Source: Monoraphidium neglectum (Eukaryota; Chlorophyta; Chlorophyceae; Sphaeropleales; Selenastraceae). From it: a DNA stretch of 17,643 nucleotides. The first letter of the stretch is position 1. Every line of letters begins with the position of its first letter. Positions 8,562-16,489 of the stretch are shown one piece after another. A program made the translations under genes and the position numbers. The notes under the pieces were generated by a model that was not told the origin of the DNA, searched no databases, and saw only the letters and a program-made list of their open reading frames with translations. Where the stretch lies: positions 1-17,643 of the forward strand of contig NW_014012612.1 in NCBI RefSeq assembly GCF_000611645.1, in the 5' to 3' direction.

Positions 8562-8942
8562 GTGGGACCTCGGCACCTTTGCACGAAGCGGCGCCGCACC
8601 CGAGCGGCGCCGCAGCGCGGCGGACGCGCGGCGGCCATGGTGGCCCCCGAAGGCGGCGTCGCGGCGCGGCGGCAGCAGCAGCAGCTTCGCTCTGGGGACA
8701 CCAGCGGTGGCAGGCGCGGCGGGCGTGGTGACGGCAGCGATGACGAATACTCAGGGGCATGGGGCGCCACAGAGGACGGGGGCGACCCTTCAAGCAGCAG
8801 CAGGGACAAGAACGGCGGGGACGGCAATGTTGAAGATAGCGGCGGTGGCGGGGGTGCGCGATGGCGGCGGCGCTGTGGAGGCGCCCGCGCGCCCCATCGG
8901 CGTTGCTGCGGGCGCAGCAGCGTTGGCAGCCTCTGGCCGACG
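8562..8942 (+). pseudogene. Unit B first exon, basic then Ser/Asp/Gly-rich
   Basis: The frame runs through RQQQQLRSGDTSGGRRGGRG, DEYSGAWGATEDGGDPSSSS and SVGSLWPT to a GTGAGG donor (8943) in phase 0. This matches the acceptor CACCCAG at 9103, so exon 1 and exon 2 of unit B can be joined in frame. The 5' end is uncertain: an ATG at 8638 (MVAPEGG) is one choice. Composition predicts a disordered segment. Confidence 0.4.
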
Positions 8943-9103
8943 GTGAGGGGCTTTCGATGGGTAGCCAGCAAGTCCTGCCCAACAGCTCATTCGCATGCGC
9001 TCACACAGAAAAACACATCACTGTTGCTCACCGGCTTGCTTCCCCCGCTCTTCAGGTTGCCCCCTGCACTCGGCCGCCCTCCCAACCACCCACCAACACC
9101 CAG

Positions 9104-9605
9104 GCCACGACTTTCAGGATGAATGCCGAGGGGTGCCTGCAAGGCTTCCCAGTCCCCAAGTGCCTCATCGACACCTGGTTCCCCAACAGCCCCTTACCCC
9201 TGGCCGTCAGCGTGCAGGTGGAGGTGGACGGCCACACCTGGGGGCCGCGCTTCCTCAGCAACATCAATAAAATCACACGGGATCGCGGCGGGCCTCTGGG
9301 CTTCCAAGGACCTCGCAGGCTGCGCCGACACAGCTTCCCGGCGTATGGCGAGGCCCGGCCCAGGCGCAACAGTGGCGCTGGACGTCGTAATGTCGAGCCT
9401 GCAGGATTCCGGCCACAACGTGCAAATGAGGCATCGTTCACGGGCGCGCGCTGCGGCCAGCAGCGCGCTTCTCACCGGCGGTGAGGAGGCCCTGGCGGTA
9501 TTAGGCGCCATTGCCGCGGACGAGGTGCGGCAGAAGGAGTGGCTGCGGCCAGCGGAGCCGCAGCCGCGTGTGGTGGGGAGCGACACAGTTGGAGGCGCGG
9601 CACCG

Positions 9606-9643
<38 letters not shown>

Positions 9644-9860
9644 CGTGTTGGAGGAGGAGGCAAAGATGACTTCAGTGCCCGGCAGCAGCGGCCGTGCTGC
9701 CCGTGGCGTTGCCAACGCGCTGCCTGCAAGCCGTCGCACCAGCTCGAGCGGCAGGGATGATGAGAGGGAGCGCGATGCGGCGGGCCCAAGGCAGCCTGCG
9801 ATTGCCCACCAGCTGCAGACCCTCGGACTACTCGAGATCGCGCCCCCTGACCTCACCTGA
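9104..9860 (+). pseudogene. Unit B second exon: B3-like domain with +1 frameshift
   Basis: Exon 2 opens ATTFRMNAEGCLQGFPVPKC, then WFPNSPLPLAVSVQVEVDGH and WGPRFLSNIN. Compared with unit A there is one extra C at 9304-9305 (ttccaag against ttcaag), after which homology continues in another frame: KDLAGCADTASRRMARPGPG, ALDVVMSSLQDSGH, SALLTGGEEALAVLGAIAAD, eleven Gln, PVLEEEAKMTSVPGSSGR, LGLLEIAPPDLT and TGA (9858-9860). So the domain is interrupted in this copy. The neighbouring ASPM gene joins without any frameshift, which argues that the indel is biological and not poor sequence. Resemblance to B3 domains is weak and based on pattern only. Confidence 0.5.
9609..9641 (+). repeat. (CAG)11 tract encoding Gln11
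   Basis: An uninterrupted CAG run that encodes glutamine in the frame leading to EEEAKMTS and LGLLEIAPP. It is equivalent to the much larger compound tract of unit A. Confidence 0.96.
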
Positions 9861-9865
9861 CCTCA
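9846..9865 (+). repeat. 10-bp tandem duplication creating an early stop in unit B
   Basis: CCTGACCTCA occurs twice in a row. The TGA that ends the unit B frame (9858-9860) lies inside the second copy. Unit A has a single copy and reads on as LTSDGHAA. Confidence 0.8.
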
Positions 9866-10123
9866 GATAGCCCTGCCGCGTCCGAGGCGGCCACGCGCTC
9901 GTTTTCCGAGGTTGAGCGCGCGGCCGACGTGCTGGGGCCGCCGGCGGCCGGGATTTATGCAGTGTGCAGGGCCGCCGAGGCGGGGACGGAGGGGGCTGAG
10001 AGGTGCCACCGCTTTGTTGGGACGAGCTCCCGGCGGCTGCGGCGCACGTGTGCGGCTGGGGAGGTGGCGGTGCGTGGTGGACGGCATGGCCTCAAGCGTG
10101 GCGGCGGTGGCGGAGGGCCGTGA
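9863..10123 (+). pseudogene. Continuation of unit B reading frame beyond the stop
   Basis: In a frame different from the preceding one, SDSPAASEAATRSFSEVERA, ADVLGPPAAGIYAVCRAAEA and CHRFVGTSSRRLRRTC stay open to TGA at 10121-10123. The first residues correspond to LTSDGHAA of unit A, so this probably is the ancestral 3' end of the gene, disconnected by indels near 9843-9865. The last part is Gly-rich. Confidence 0.35.
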
Positions 10124-10475
10124 CTGATGAGCTCCACCTCCATGGATGGCAGCTGCGCGTGCAGTGGGGTGTCCATGCACTGGGGTTGCACGTGTTTGTC
10201 ACGCACAGTGGGGGCCCCTTCACCGTCGCCTCCCACGCCCCCGTTGGCAGCGGAAGCTGCCAGGGGGCAGGTGCCCCTTGCCCATCCATTCTTGCCCTGC
10301 TTTTGGTCCAGCCGGGGTGCGGGTCTTGGCTTTGACATCAATCTGATGTTTGAGAAGTAACGGCCTCGTTCTGTTGCTGTTCAGCAGTGTCGCCACCAGG
10401 GCGAAGCACAGACTAGGAATGAGCAAGGGTTTGGCTGGCCAGCCAAGCCAGCAAGCTGCACATGGTCGCATAGGA
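10124..10475. other. Intergenic stretch, no supported gene
   Basis: It lies between the end of unit B (plus strand) and the proposed 3' end of the lectin-like gene (minus strand), which makes a convergent arrangement. Open frames on both strands are short and mutually contradictory. Nothing recognisable was found. Confidence 0.5.
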
Positions 10476-10480
10476 TTACA
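10476..10480 (-). terminator. TGTAA polyadenylation motif (candidate) of the lectin-like gene
   Basis: TGTAA, the usual green-algal polyadenylation signal, is read on the minus strand about 400 bases past the stop codon at 10878. The UTR so defined includes the CA microsatellite. The motif is short, so chance is possible. Confidence 0.35.
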
Positions 10481-10548
10481 TTGTGCACAGCACGCCATAC
10501 TAGCTGAGTCAAAGGACACTTCGAAGAGCACGCCAGCACCGATCCAAT

Positions 10549-10550
<2 letters not shown>

Positions 10551-10578
<28 letters not shown>
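10551..10578. repeat. (CA)14 microsatellite
   Basis: A perfect CA run on the plus strand, in the predicted 3' untranslated region of the minus-strand lectin-like gene. Confidence 0.95.
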
Positions 10579-10579
<1 letters not shown>

Positions 10580-10877
10580 CACCAGCTGCCAGTGATCCCA
10601 GCAGGCGTCATCCCCCGCCAGTGACCTGCTTGCCACCCGCAACGCGCGACCCAGCCGATCCGCGGCACACGAGCCCGCCGCGCCGCCCGAGCCGGGCGCC
10701 CGCTGCCCAGGGGCGCTGGCCGGGCGCGACAATGTGTCTATGCGACGCACATGTATGTGTGCACAAGCGAGGCCGACCCAGTTCAACAAGCTTGCGGGGT
10801 GGTGTGCATGTGCGCACACTACACGCGAACATAGCAAGCCGCCCCTGCAGCCTGGGTGCCGTGCAGCTGTTGCGACA

Positions 10878-13300
10878 TCAAAAGGCGATGCACATCAAAA
10901 TCGCCGAGAGCCCGCAAGGCATAGCGCGATTATTTAACCAATTGCTGTTGGTCTCAGACGTCCGCCCGACATTGCCAGTTTGATCAGGAAATATAACAGT
11001 GAAACCCGAGCAAGCGGAGCCAAAATTGCCCAAAGCATCAGAGCCCGACCACCAGGGAGCGTCATATGTCAACACGCCCGCCTGGACGAGAGACTGCCCG
11101 ATGCTACCCCCAAGCAGGGTTGTGAAGTTGCTGGCCAGGACGCCGCCGCTCACAGACTCAACAGGCGGGCCGTTGGGAACGTTGTACAAGGTGGGGAAAT
11201 TCGAAATCTGGTCGGCTGAAGATATCGAAAGGAACGCACGCACCTGCGCGAGCCCGGCGGGCCGGAGCGCCGAGGCGCGGCACAGGGCATCAGCGCCAGA
11301 TCGGCCGCCAGGTCGGCCGCCAAGGCTTCCGTCCCTGAGAGTATCAGACTCTCGGTAGAGCATCACCCTTAAGCGCAGGTATTGCGCCGCAGGAACGCCC
11401 CCCAGTGTGACCGCGTCGAGGTTGGCCAGGTCGGCGGTTTTTGCGTAGATGCTCAAGTCGATACCAGACACGTTGGTCACAGTGGCTGCCAGGCCGGTCA
11501 GGCTGGCGTTGACCGACGCGATGGCCGCCGCCCCTCTGGTGGCTGTGGACTTGACGGACTCCACGGTGGCGTTGGCCAGGGAGATTGCCGCCGCGTCCGC
11601 CTCCTGGGCCGATTTGACGGCTGCCAGGGTGGCGTTGAGCGCCGCAATCCCCTGGGCTGCGGTCTGGTCTGCCGCATCCAGCGAGGCCAGCTTCTGGGCG
11701 GTGCGCGTGTCTGCTGCTGCAAGGGCGGCGATCTGCTGAGCGATGGCTGGGTCGGTGGCATTGGTCGCGTTGGCCTTCAGCTGCTGCACTTGGGCCGTGA
11801 GCGCCGCAACCGCGGCCTGAGAGCTGGCTGTGAACGCCGCGATCGCCGCACGGAGTACATCCATCTCGGCACGCAGCACCGCGGTCTGGTTGTTTGCGGC
11901 CTGTGCAGACGACACAGAGCTGGCCTGGGCGGCGACGGCGTTGAGCTTGGGCTCGAGGGCTGCCAGATCACTGGACACTTTGTTGACCTGGGAGACTGTG
12001 GCTACGCCGCAGCCATACTGCAGCGTGGTGGGGTCCTGGGAAGGTGGTGCATCGCATGGCAACCAAAGCGAGCGTGCACAGATAGGGGCAAGGTGAGGGG
12101 TGGTGACAGAAAAGAGACACAGCTCTCAAAGCTACAGCTGCTGTAAACACATGCCTCGCAGTGAACACCGCTTCGACCATGTGTCGTGTGAGTGTAGGTT
12201 GCTGCTAGCGGCTGGTGATAAATTCACAGGCGCGTCTTCATGCACCAGATTTGCCGTCGCTGCGTGCGGCATGCTACAACCACGTACACCGGTGGTACCA
12301 GCCACCTGGCAATGCATGGGAGCAGCCACTTGTGTGCATGGGCCCATGCTATGGGCGCGCATGCGCGCACCTTGCTGTCAACCGATGCGTTGGCGGGTGC
12401 CAGCAGTGCGCTGCACAGCTGGTCCATGAGGGCTGGGCCGGCCCTGGAGCATCTGTTCAAGGCTTTGACGGGCGCGCACTGCGCGGATGGACGTGCGGTG
12501 AAACAAAGCATGGTTGCTTGTTGATCGCAGGGTTCTGGGCTTGCGCGTGGCAGACATAAGGGGGCCAGGCGATCGGATGTGTGGGCATTGTCCCTGGTTT
12601 ATTTTGACGTCGACAGGGTTGCATGTGCTTGACAGCATCAGCATACACAAGACATACTGCCGTACATCCCGGGGGTTGCAAGGCCCCCAGGCAGCACTCA
12701 CTATCGCCAGCTTTGTCTTTTGAGGGGTTGCTTGAGGGCTGCGCGGAGCGCCCCGGGCAAAGCGGGGTTCAACGGTAGGGGTCAGTACGAGAGTGGGTTG
12801 TTGCTGACACACGTGCAGCGCACATACAGAACAGCAGCAAGCGGCAGGAGGTCGACACCTTCAGAGGTGCCACCGCCAATGGGTGGTTTGCTGCATGGGC
12901 TGGGAAGACAGCTCAAAGTGGAGGCATGCACGTCTGCGCGCGATGGCTGGGTTGGCAAGGAACACCAGCCGGCTGGAACGCCTGCAATCACTACGCAGCG
13001 TGTGTCTGGGCGTCACACAATGAGAAAATTGACATCAATGGGAAAGCTTCGATGGTCCGGGGGCCGAGCCTGCTGCTGTGCAGCAGCATGACCTATCCAT
13101 TGTCTTTCGTATGCGCCATTTGTGGCCTGGGGCTGCGTAGCTCCTGTCTTGAGGCTGGCCCTCCTGGTGGCACCCCCCAGGCGTCAAGTTCAGGTGCCTG
13201 CGCACCTGGCGCACAGCACCCCGCCCAGCATGCTGACCAGCAGAAATAATACCGCCAAAGAAGCCAGCGAGCGCCGAACGCTGAGTATGGCGAAAGACAT
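10878..13300 (-). CDS. Secreted Ala-rich coiled-coil protein with C-terminal DUF1554/lectin-like domain
   Basis: Exons: 13300-13206 (signal peptide), candidate 12899-12824, and 12035-10878 (385 residues, stop TGA). The first exon encodes MSFAILSVRRSLASLAVLFL, then LVSMLGGVLCA, a textbook signal peptide. The big exon starts after TTCCCAG with DPTTLQYGCGVATVSQ. It continues as an Ala/Thr/Val coiled coil (about 10-220) and DLSIYAKTADLANLDAVTLG with GVPAAQYLR, a motif like those in phage tail-fibre stalks. The last 165 residues carry GADALCRASA, VRAFLSISSADQI, PTLYNVPNGPPVES, WWSGSDALGNFGSACSGF and a final CIAF, matching the layout of DUF1554 (C-type-lectin/endostatin-like). At least eight N-x-S/T sequons (NQT, NAT, NAT, NAT, NAT, NAS, NVS, NFT) fit a secreted glycoprotein. 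The big exon is secure. Linking the signal exon rests on strand, phase and topology. Ligand unknown. Confidence 0.65.
12038..12823. other. Intron of the lectin-like gene, with two back-to-back palindromes
   Basis: No coding signal is convincing here. GCATGGGCCCATGC (12336-12349) and GCGCGCATGCGCGC (12355-12368) are two perfect 14-base palindromes five bases apart. Several GCATGC/TGCATG motifs occur around them. Confidence 0.5.
12824..12899 (-). CDS. Candidate small internal exon of the lectin-like gene
   Basis: The signal exon ends in phase 2 while the large exon starts in phase 0, so an internal exon (or another donor) is needed. This 76-base segment, preceded by TCTTCCCAG and followed by GTGCGC, begins in phase 2 and ends in phase 0, as required. 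It encodes PCSKPPIGGGTSEGVDLLPL and AAVLY. Both donors are GTGCGC, as in ASPM. A chance fit cannot be excluded. A weaker alternative is a GTGCTG donor after MLGG in the signal exon. Confidence 0.33.
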
Positions 13301-13870
13301 TACGCACTGCGTCTGGTTATCGAGCCAAAGCACCTGTTCACGTAACGGGGCCACCCTTTACTCGCAATTGTATCATATTTGATCAACTGTTTTGTGGAGA
13401 TGCGCCGTGCGGCCGGTGCATACTTTTCGTGCATAATGTAAATGCCTGCGTGTCGCGGCTTCGGTGAGCCGCGACCAGCTGGGCCACTCGTCCCGTGTCG
13501 GTATCCCGCCTGGCGAGAGCGCGTACCAGAATCAATCAAACACCGAACGCCCGCGCTGGCGGCTGTTAGACTCATCAACGAGCAAACCTACACAATCCAT
13601 TTCAAGTGTCCAGTCGCGTGTCGCTCATCGGAATACTTATCAGGCGGAATCAGAAGCCCATACAAGTCCTGGTGGCAGTGGACTCTGGTGTGGCCAGCGG
13701 GACGCGTCATCTTTTGGCGACCATGGTGGCCTGGCACCCCATACCCACTGTCGCAGGCCACCTGTGTTCAAAAACGGGGCTTCAACTCCGTGAGAGAGGC
13801 TGTTCAGGATCCAGACCCTTCAAAAAGTGTGGAAAGCTGAATTACTGTTCTTGAGAGGCTTGAACTATGC
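13301..13870. other. Upstream region of the lectin-like gene; no supported gene
   Basis: The first 140 bases upstream of the signal-peptide ATG are AT-richer (TATCATATTTGATCAACTG) and would hold its promoter, but no TATA box at a typical distance is clear. Plus-strand frames at 13442-13854 overlap in three registers. One reads KPIQVLVAVDSGVASGTRHL, faintly like a retroviral-type protease active site, but without the expected context. Confidence 0.4.
13452..13475 (+). other. GC-rich hairpin with 9-bp perfect stem
   Basis: GTCGCGGCT and AGCCGCGAC are exact reverse complements separated by TCGGTG. In RNA the GGC-UUCG-like turn would be very stable. It lies 150 bases upstream of the lectin-like gene's ATG, and a TGTAA is found just before it on the plus strand (13438). 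It could be a UTR or transcript-end hairpin; nothing else supports a role. Confidence 0.55.
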
Positions 13871-14120
13871 TGATCAGCAGGGCCAAACGTGTGGTGGCGC
13901 GTAGGAAATCAGTGGATTGGCACTGCAGGGAACACGGGCTGGAGTATGCAGAGCAGCATGCCCACAAAGCGGGCACGCAGACCGCCCTGCAGGCGGCGTT
14001 GCACAAGTGGCGAAAGAGGCAGAGCCAGCACGCAGTCGCATGAGGGCGCGCGCATGAGCTGGGCTGTGGAAGCGGTTTTCTGTGCTGAACTCAGAAAAGC
14101 CTGCTAGAGGGGTACCCATG

Positions 14121-15067
14121 TCATAGTGGGGCGTCTGAGGGTGTGGCACAGCCTCCTTCACACCCCATCAACAGCCCCCTGCAGACCACGCGTGCCAGGG
14201 AGTCACGATGCACCACCTTGTATTCCCAAGCGGGCAGCCCAGAGTTGACACTCACAGACACGCGCAGGCCCCCAACAGCGACCGGGCCTTGGACGAGGGT
14301 GTGAAGTTTTGCACACTGCACAGACAAGGCACAGTCCAAAGCATCAAATCTACGCTAGGGAAACACGAGTTAAAATGAATTCTGGCTGGCAGGTTGCTGA
14401 CGTGTGTGAACAACCACTGCTGTGTGGTGTCTATGAATGCAAGTCGTCCAACAGGGTGCTGCGTGTCATAGATCAGACTTGCCCTCAACAACGCGGTCAC
14501 TCAGAAAGTTTAAAAGGTGCCCGAGCCCCCTTGCTGCTGCTCTACCAACTAACCCCAGGACACCCACAAAGCTGCGCGCACGCTTGCGAAAGCCTCCTAC
14601 CCTGCCAGCCGCCGCTTTTGTCGGGTCCTTGGCCGCCTGGACACCCGGGTGCCCCTGCGCCTCCTCGCACACCTGGGTGATGAACAGGAATGTCCGGGCG
14701 GAGAAATAGTTGGGGATCACAAGCCCGGCAGCGGCGCCCTCGGATGCGGCGGACATGGCGCCATTCTGCTGCACAACCACCGCTGCCCTCGCCGTCGCCC
14801 GCAAATGTACAATGACGGCTGCTGCCAGCTGCTTGCTCAGGCCGTGGTGTTTGCTGACGCATTGTATTAACCAGTAGCCGTCCTTGAGGGGCTGCAGCTG
14901 CTGCTCCTCCTTGCGCAGGGCCTGCGCACGTGATACGGCCCAAGCCATGGGCTGCCAGATGGTGCTCGCAGGGGCCACCCCTTCGCAAAGAGCTGCAGCA
15001 GATGTCGCATGGACTGCAAGCTGATCGTGGTCATCGGGAAGCCAGGCAGAAGCTGCCGGGGCAACAC
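14121..15067 (-). CDS. Probable multi-exon gene, unrecognised
   Basis: Two well-formed open segments lie on the minus strand. The first (about 14960-14601) reads ALRKEEQQLQPLKDGYWLIQ, HHGLSKQLAAAVIVHLRATA, GLVIPNYFSARTFLFITQVC and DPTKAAAGR, ending at a GTAGGA donor in phase 0. The second (14315-14121) follows a TTGTCTGTGCAG acceptor in phase 0 and reads AKLHTLVQGPVAVGGLRVSV, NSGLPAWEYKVVHRDSLARV, then CRGLL and TGA. Upstream, MTTISLQSMRHLLQLFAKG (from ATG 15042) could be a first exon, though in another frame. Residue use is mixed and typical of folded protein. No family is recognised. Overlapping plus-strand frames exist but are less protein-like. Confidence 0.4.
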
Positions 15068-15184
15068 CTTGCCCTGCTGCTGCCGCCCTTTGCTAGAACG
15101 TTCTCCACGTGTCCGCTGCTGCCCCTACCTGCTGCTGTCGCAACGGCGTCGGCTGCTCCTAGTCCTTCCATATGTATGTTACGT

Positions 15185-15237
15185 ACGACGCTGCTGTTGC
15201 TGCTGCTGTTGCCGCTGCCGCTGCTGTTGCTGGTGCG
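15185..15237. repeat. Imperfect CTG/TTG trinucleotide tract
   Basis: A run of GCTGCTGTTGCTG units. It reads as Leu or Ala runs on the plus strand and as Gln (HQQQQRQRQQQQQQQ) or Ser/Asn on the minus strand, so it gives no clue to the coding strand. Confidence 0.8.
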
Positions 15238-15412
15238 AAGATATCGTCTCTGCAACTTGTTGGAGACTGTGACACAGCTGCAAACGCAAGCCGACGGTCA
15301 GATCCTGCGAAAAGGCGGTCAACGTGCAAACATGGCATGGGTCAGCAGGCAGCAATATCAATCGCAAACAGTGGTGCGAGCAGCAGAGTTGAAAAACCCC
15401 TCGGTGCTGTAA

Positions 15413-15808
15413 CGCGCAGCCCGATGGAGCACCACCCATATCGCCCCTCTGCCCACCTGTGAGGCCTGCAGTTTAGCAAGGGTTTCGCTGATTCCTGAGC
15501 ACGCTGGGATCGCAGCTGACCCTGCTGCTGGTGCTGCTTCCGACACTGCTGCAGCTGCCGGCGCTGCCACTGCCGCACCTGCGAATTCTTCTACAGGTGC
15601 CGCCCCTGCCCTCACCAGCCTTGATGTCACGGCTGGCTCGGCTCCTGGCGCCGCCCCCGCCGCTGCCACCAACCCATTTGCTGCTGCCGCCGCCCTAATC
15701 GTTGCCCCGCCGCCCACTCCTGCTGCGCACCCAATTGCTCCGGCCGGCGACCGCCCTGCACATGCTGCCAACGTGCTGCTGCTGCTGGCTGCTTCTGCGC
15801 GCCATTGA
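15413..15808 (+). pseudogene. Ala/Pro-rich open frame, probably part of a degenerate gene
   Basis: The plus frame reads SLARVSLIPEHAGIAADPAA, then SSTGAAPALTSLDVTAGSAP, NPFAAAAALIVAPPPTPAAH and ends AASARH before TGA (15806). Codons mostly follow an RNY pattern with GCT/GCC alanine, favouring this strand over the 182-codon minus frame, whose Ala codons are mostly GCA. Immediately downstream a different frame continues (EGSSPSPSSELTTMNERAEV, ASDPAAAEVASCVGHALMPG), suggesting a frameshift or intron. Ala/Pro-rich segments of this sort occur in gag-like parts of algal retroelements and in wall proteins; I cannot choose. Confidence 0.3.
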
Positions 15809-15981
15809 AGGATCAAGTCCCTCTCCGTCCTCGGAGCTGACGACCATGAACGAAAGGGCTGAGGTAGCGCAGGCTTCTGACCCTGCCGCAGCTGAGGTCG
15901 CGTCATGCGTCGGTCATGCGCTCATGCCTGGTGCGCTCCGTCTGGGTGGTCGGCGTCGCTCTTGCACAGGCGGGCCCTGCT

Positions 15982-16026
15982 TCCTGCGTATACGCAGGAC
16001 CAGCGCCTACGTAGGCGCTGGTCCTG
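15982..16026. repeat. Compound perfect palindrome (18 bp and 32 bp, overlapping)
   Basis: 15982-15999 is a perfect 18-base palindrome (half TCCTGCGTA). 15995-16026 is a perfect 32-base palindrome (half CAGGACCAGCGCCTAC) centred between 16010 and 16011. They share CAGGA, and both are built from the same AGGA/TCCT ends. The structure could extrude as two adjacent hairpins. Confidence 0.93.
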
Positions 16027-16489
16027 TTGTAGGCGTGGAGGCCAGCTGCTGCCCTGCCTGCTGGCGCTGTACGCTGCTGCGCTGCTCATGGCACCGCTGC
16101 TTCTTCACATCGTGGTACGCAGCGGGGTGCGTGCCGCAGCACATTGTGATTGCCAAGCAGCAGCTGCTGATCAGCCGTGACGGTTGGCAGCGCTCTCAAA
16201 GTCGCAATGCACTTGGCGACACCCAGCGCCGTTTAGCTCGTTGTGGTGCGGTCTTGGTTCCGCTGTGCGCAAACAGTGTTTGGGAGCGTGGGCAGGCTGA
16301 CAGTGGTGTGCGGTTCACTGGTGGCCGCAACAGCATGACCACAAGCATTGGCCACACCATGCCATATTGTGTGCCAGCATCGCCCCCTCAGCCGTGTCAG
16401 TGCAGTTCATGGGTGAACCTGGGGCCCAGCGGCGTCCCAGAGCCCTGCTTGCTATGCACACCTGCAAGAGACACTGGATTTCCTGCCGC

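Larger units (their letters stand above)
8610..9900 (+). repeat. Tandem duplication, unit B
   Basis: Second copy of the unit that starts near 7200. The order of elements is the same: CAG-rich lead, Ser/Asp/Gly-rich exon, GTGAGG donor, intron, WFP-SPLPL exon, CAG tract, EEEA-MTS segment, LGLLEIAPP end. Similarity is highest in the conserved exon (FPNSPLPL, EVDGH-WGPR, LSNIN) and lowest in the intron. Confidence 0.85.

Noticed and set aside
13606..13854. Retroviral-type aspartic protease (VLVAVDSGVASGT)
   Set aside because: The D-S-G is not followed by A/T in the right hydrophobic context, and no neighbouring polyprotein domains (reverse transcriptase, integrase) were found.
15358..15906. 182-codon minus-strand Ala-rich ORF
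   Set aside because: Its alanine codons are mostly GCA, unlike the GCC/GCG/GCT use of the supported genes. The complementary plus frame has the better codon pattern. The strand is not fully settled.
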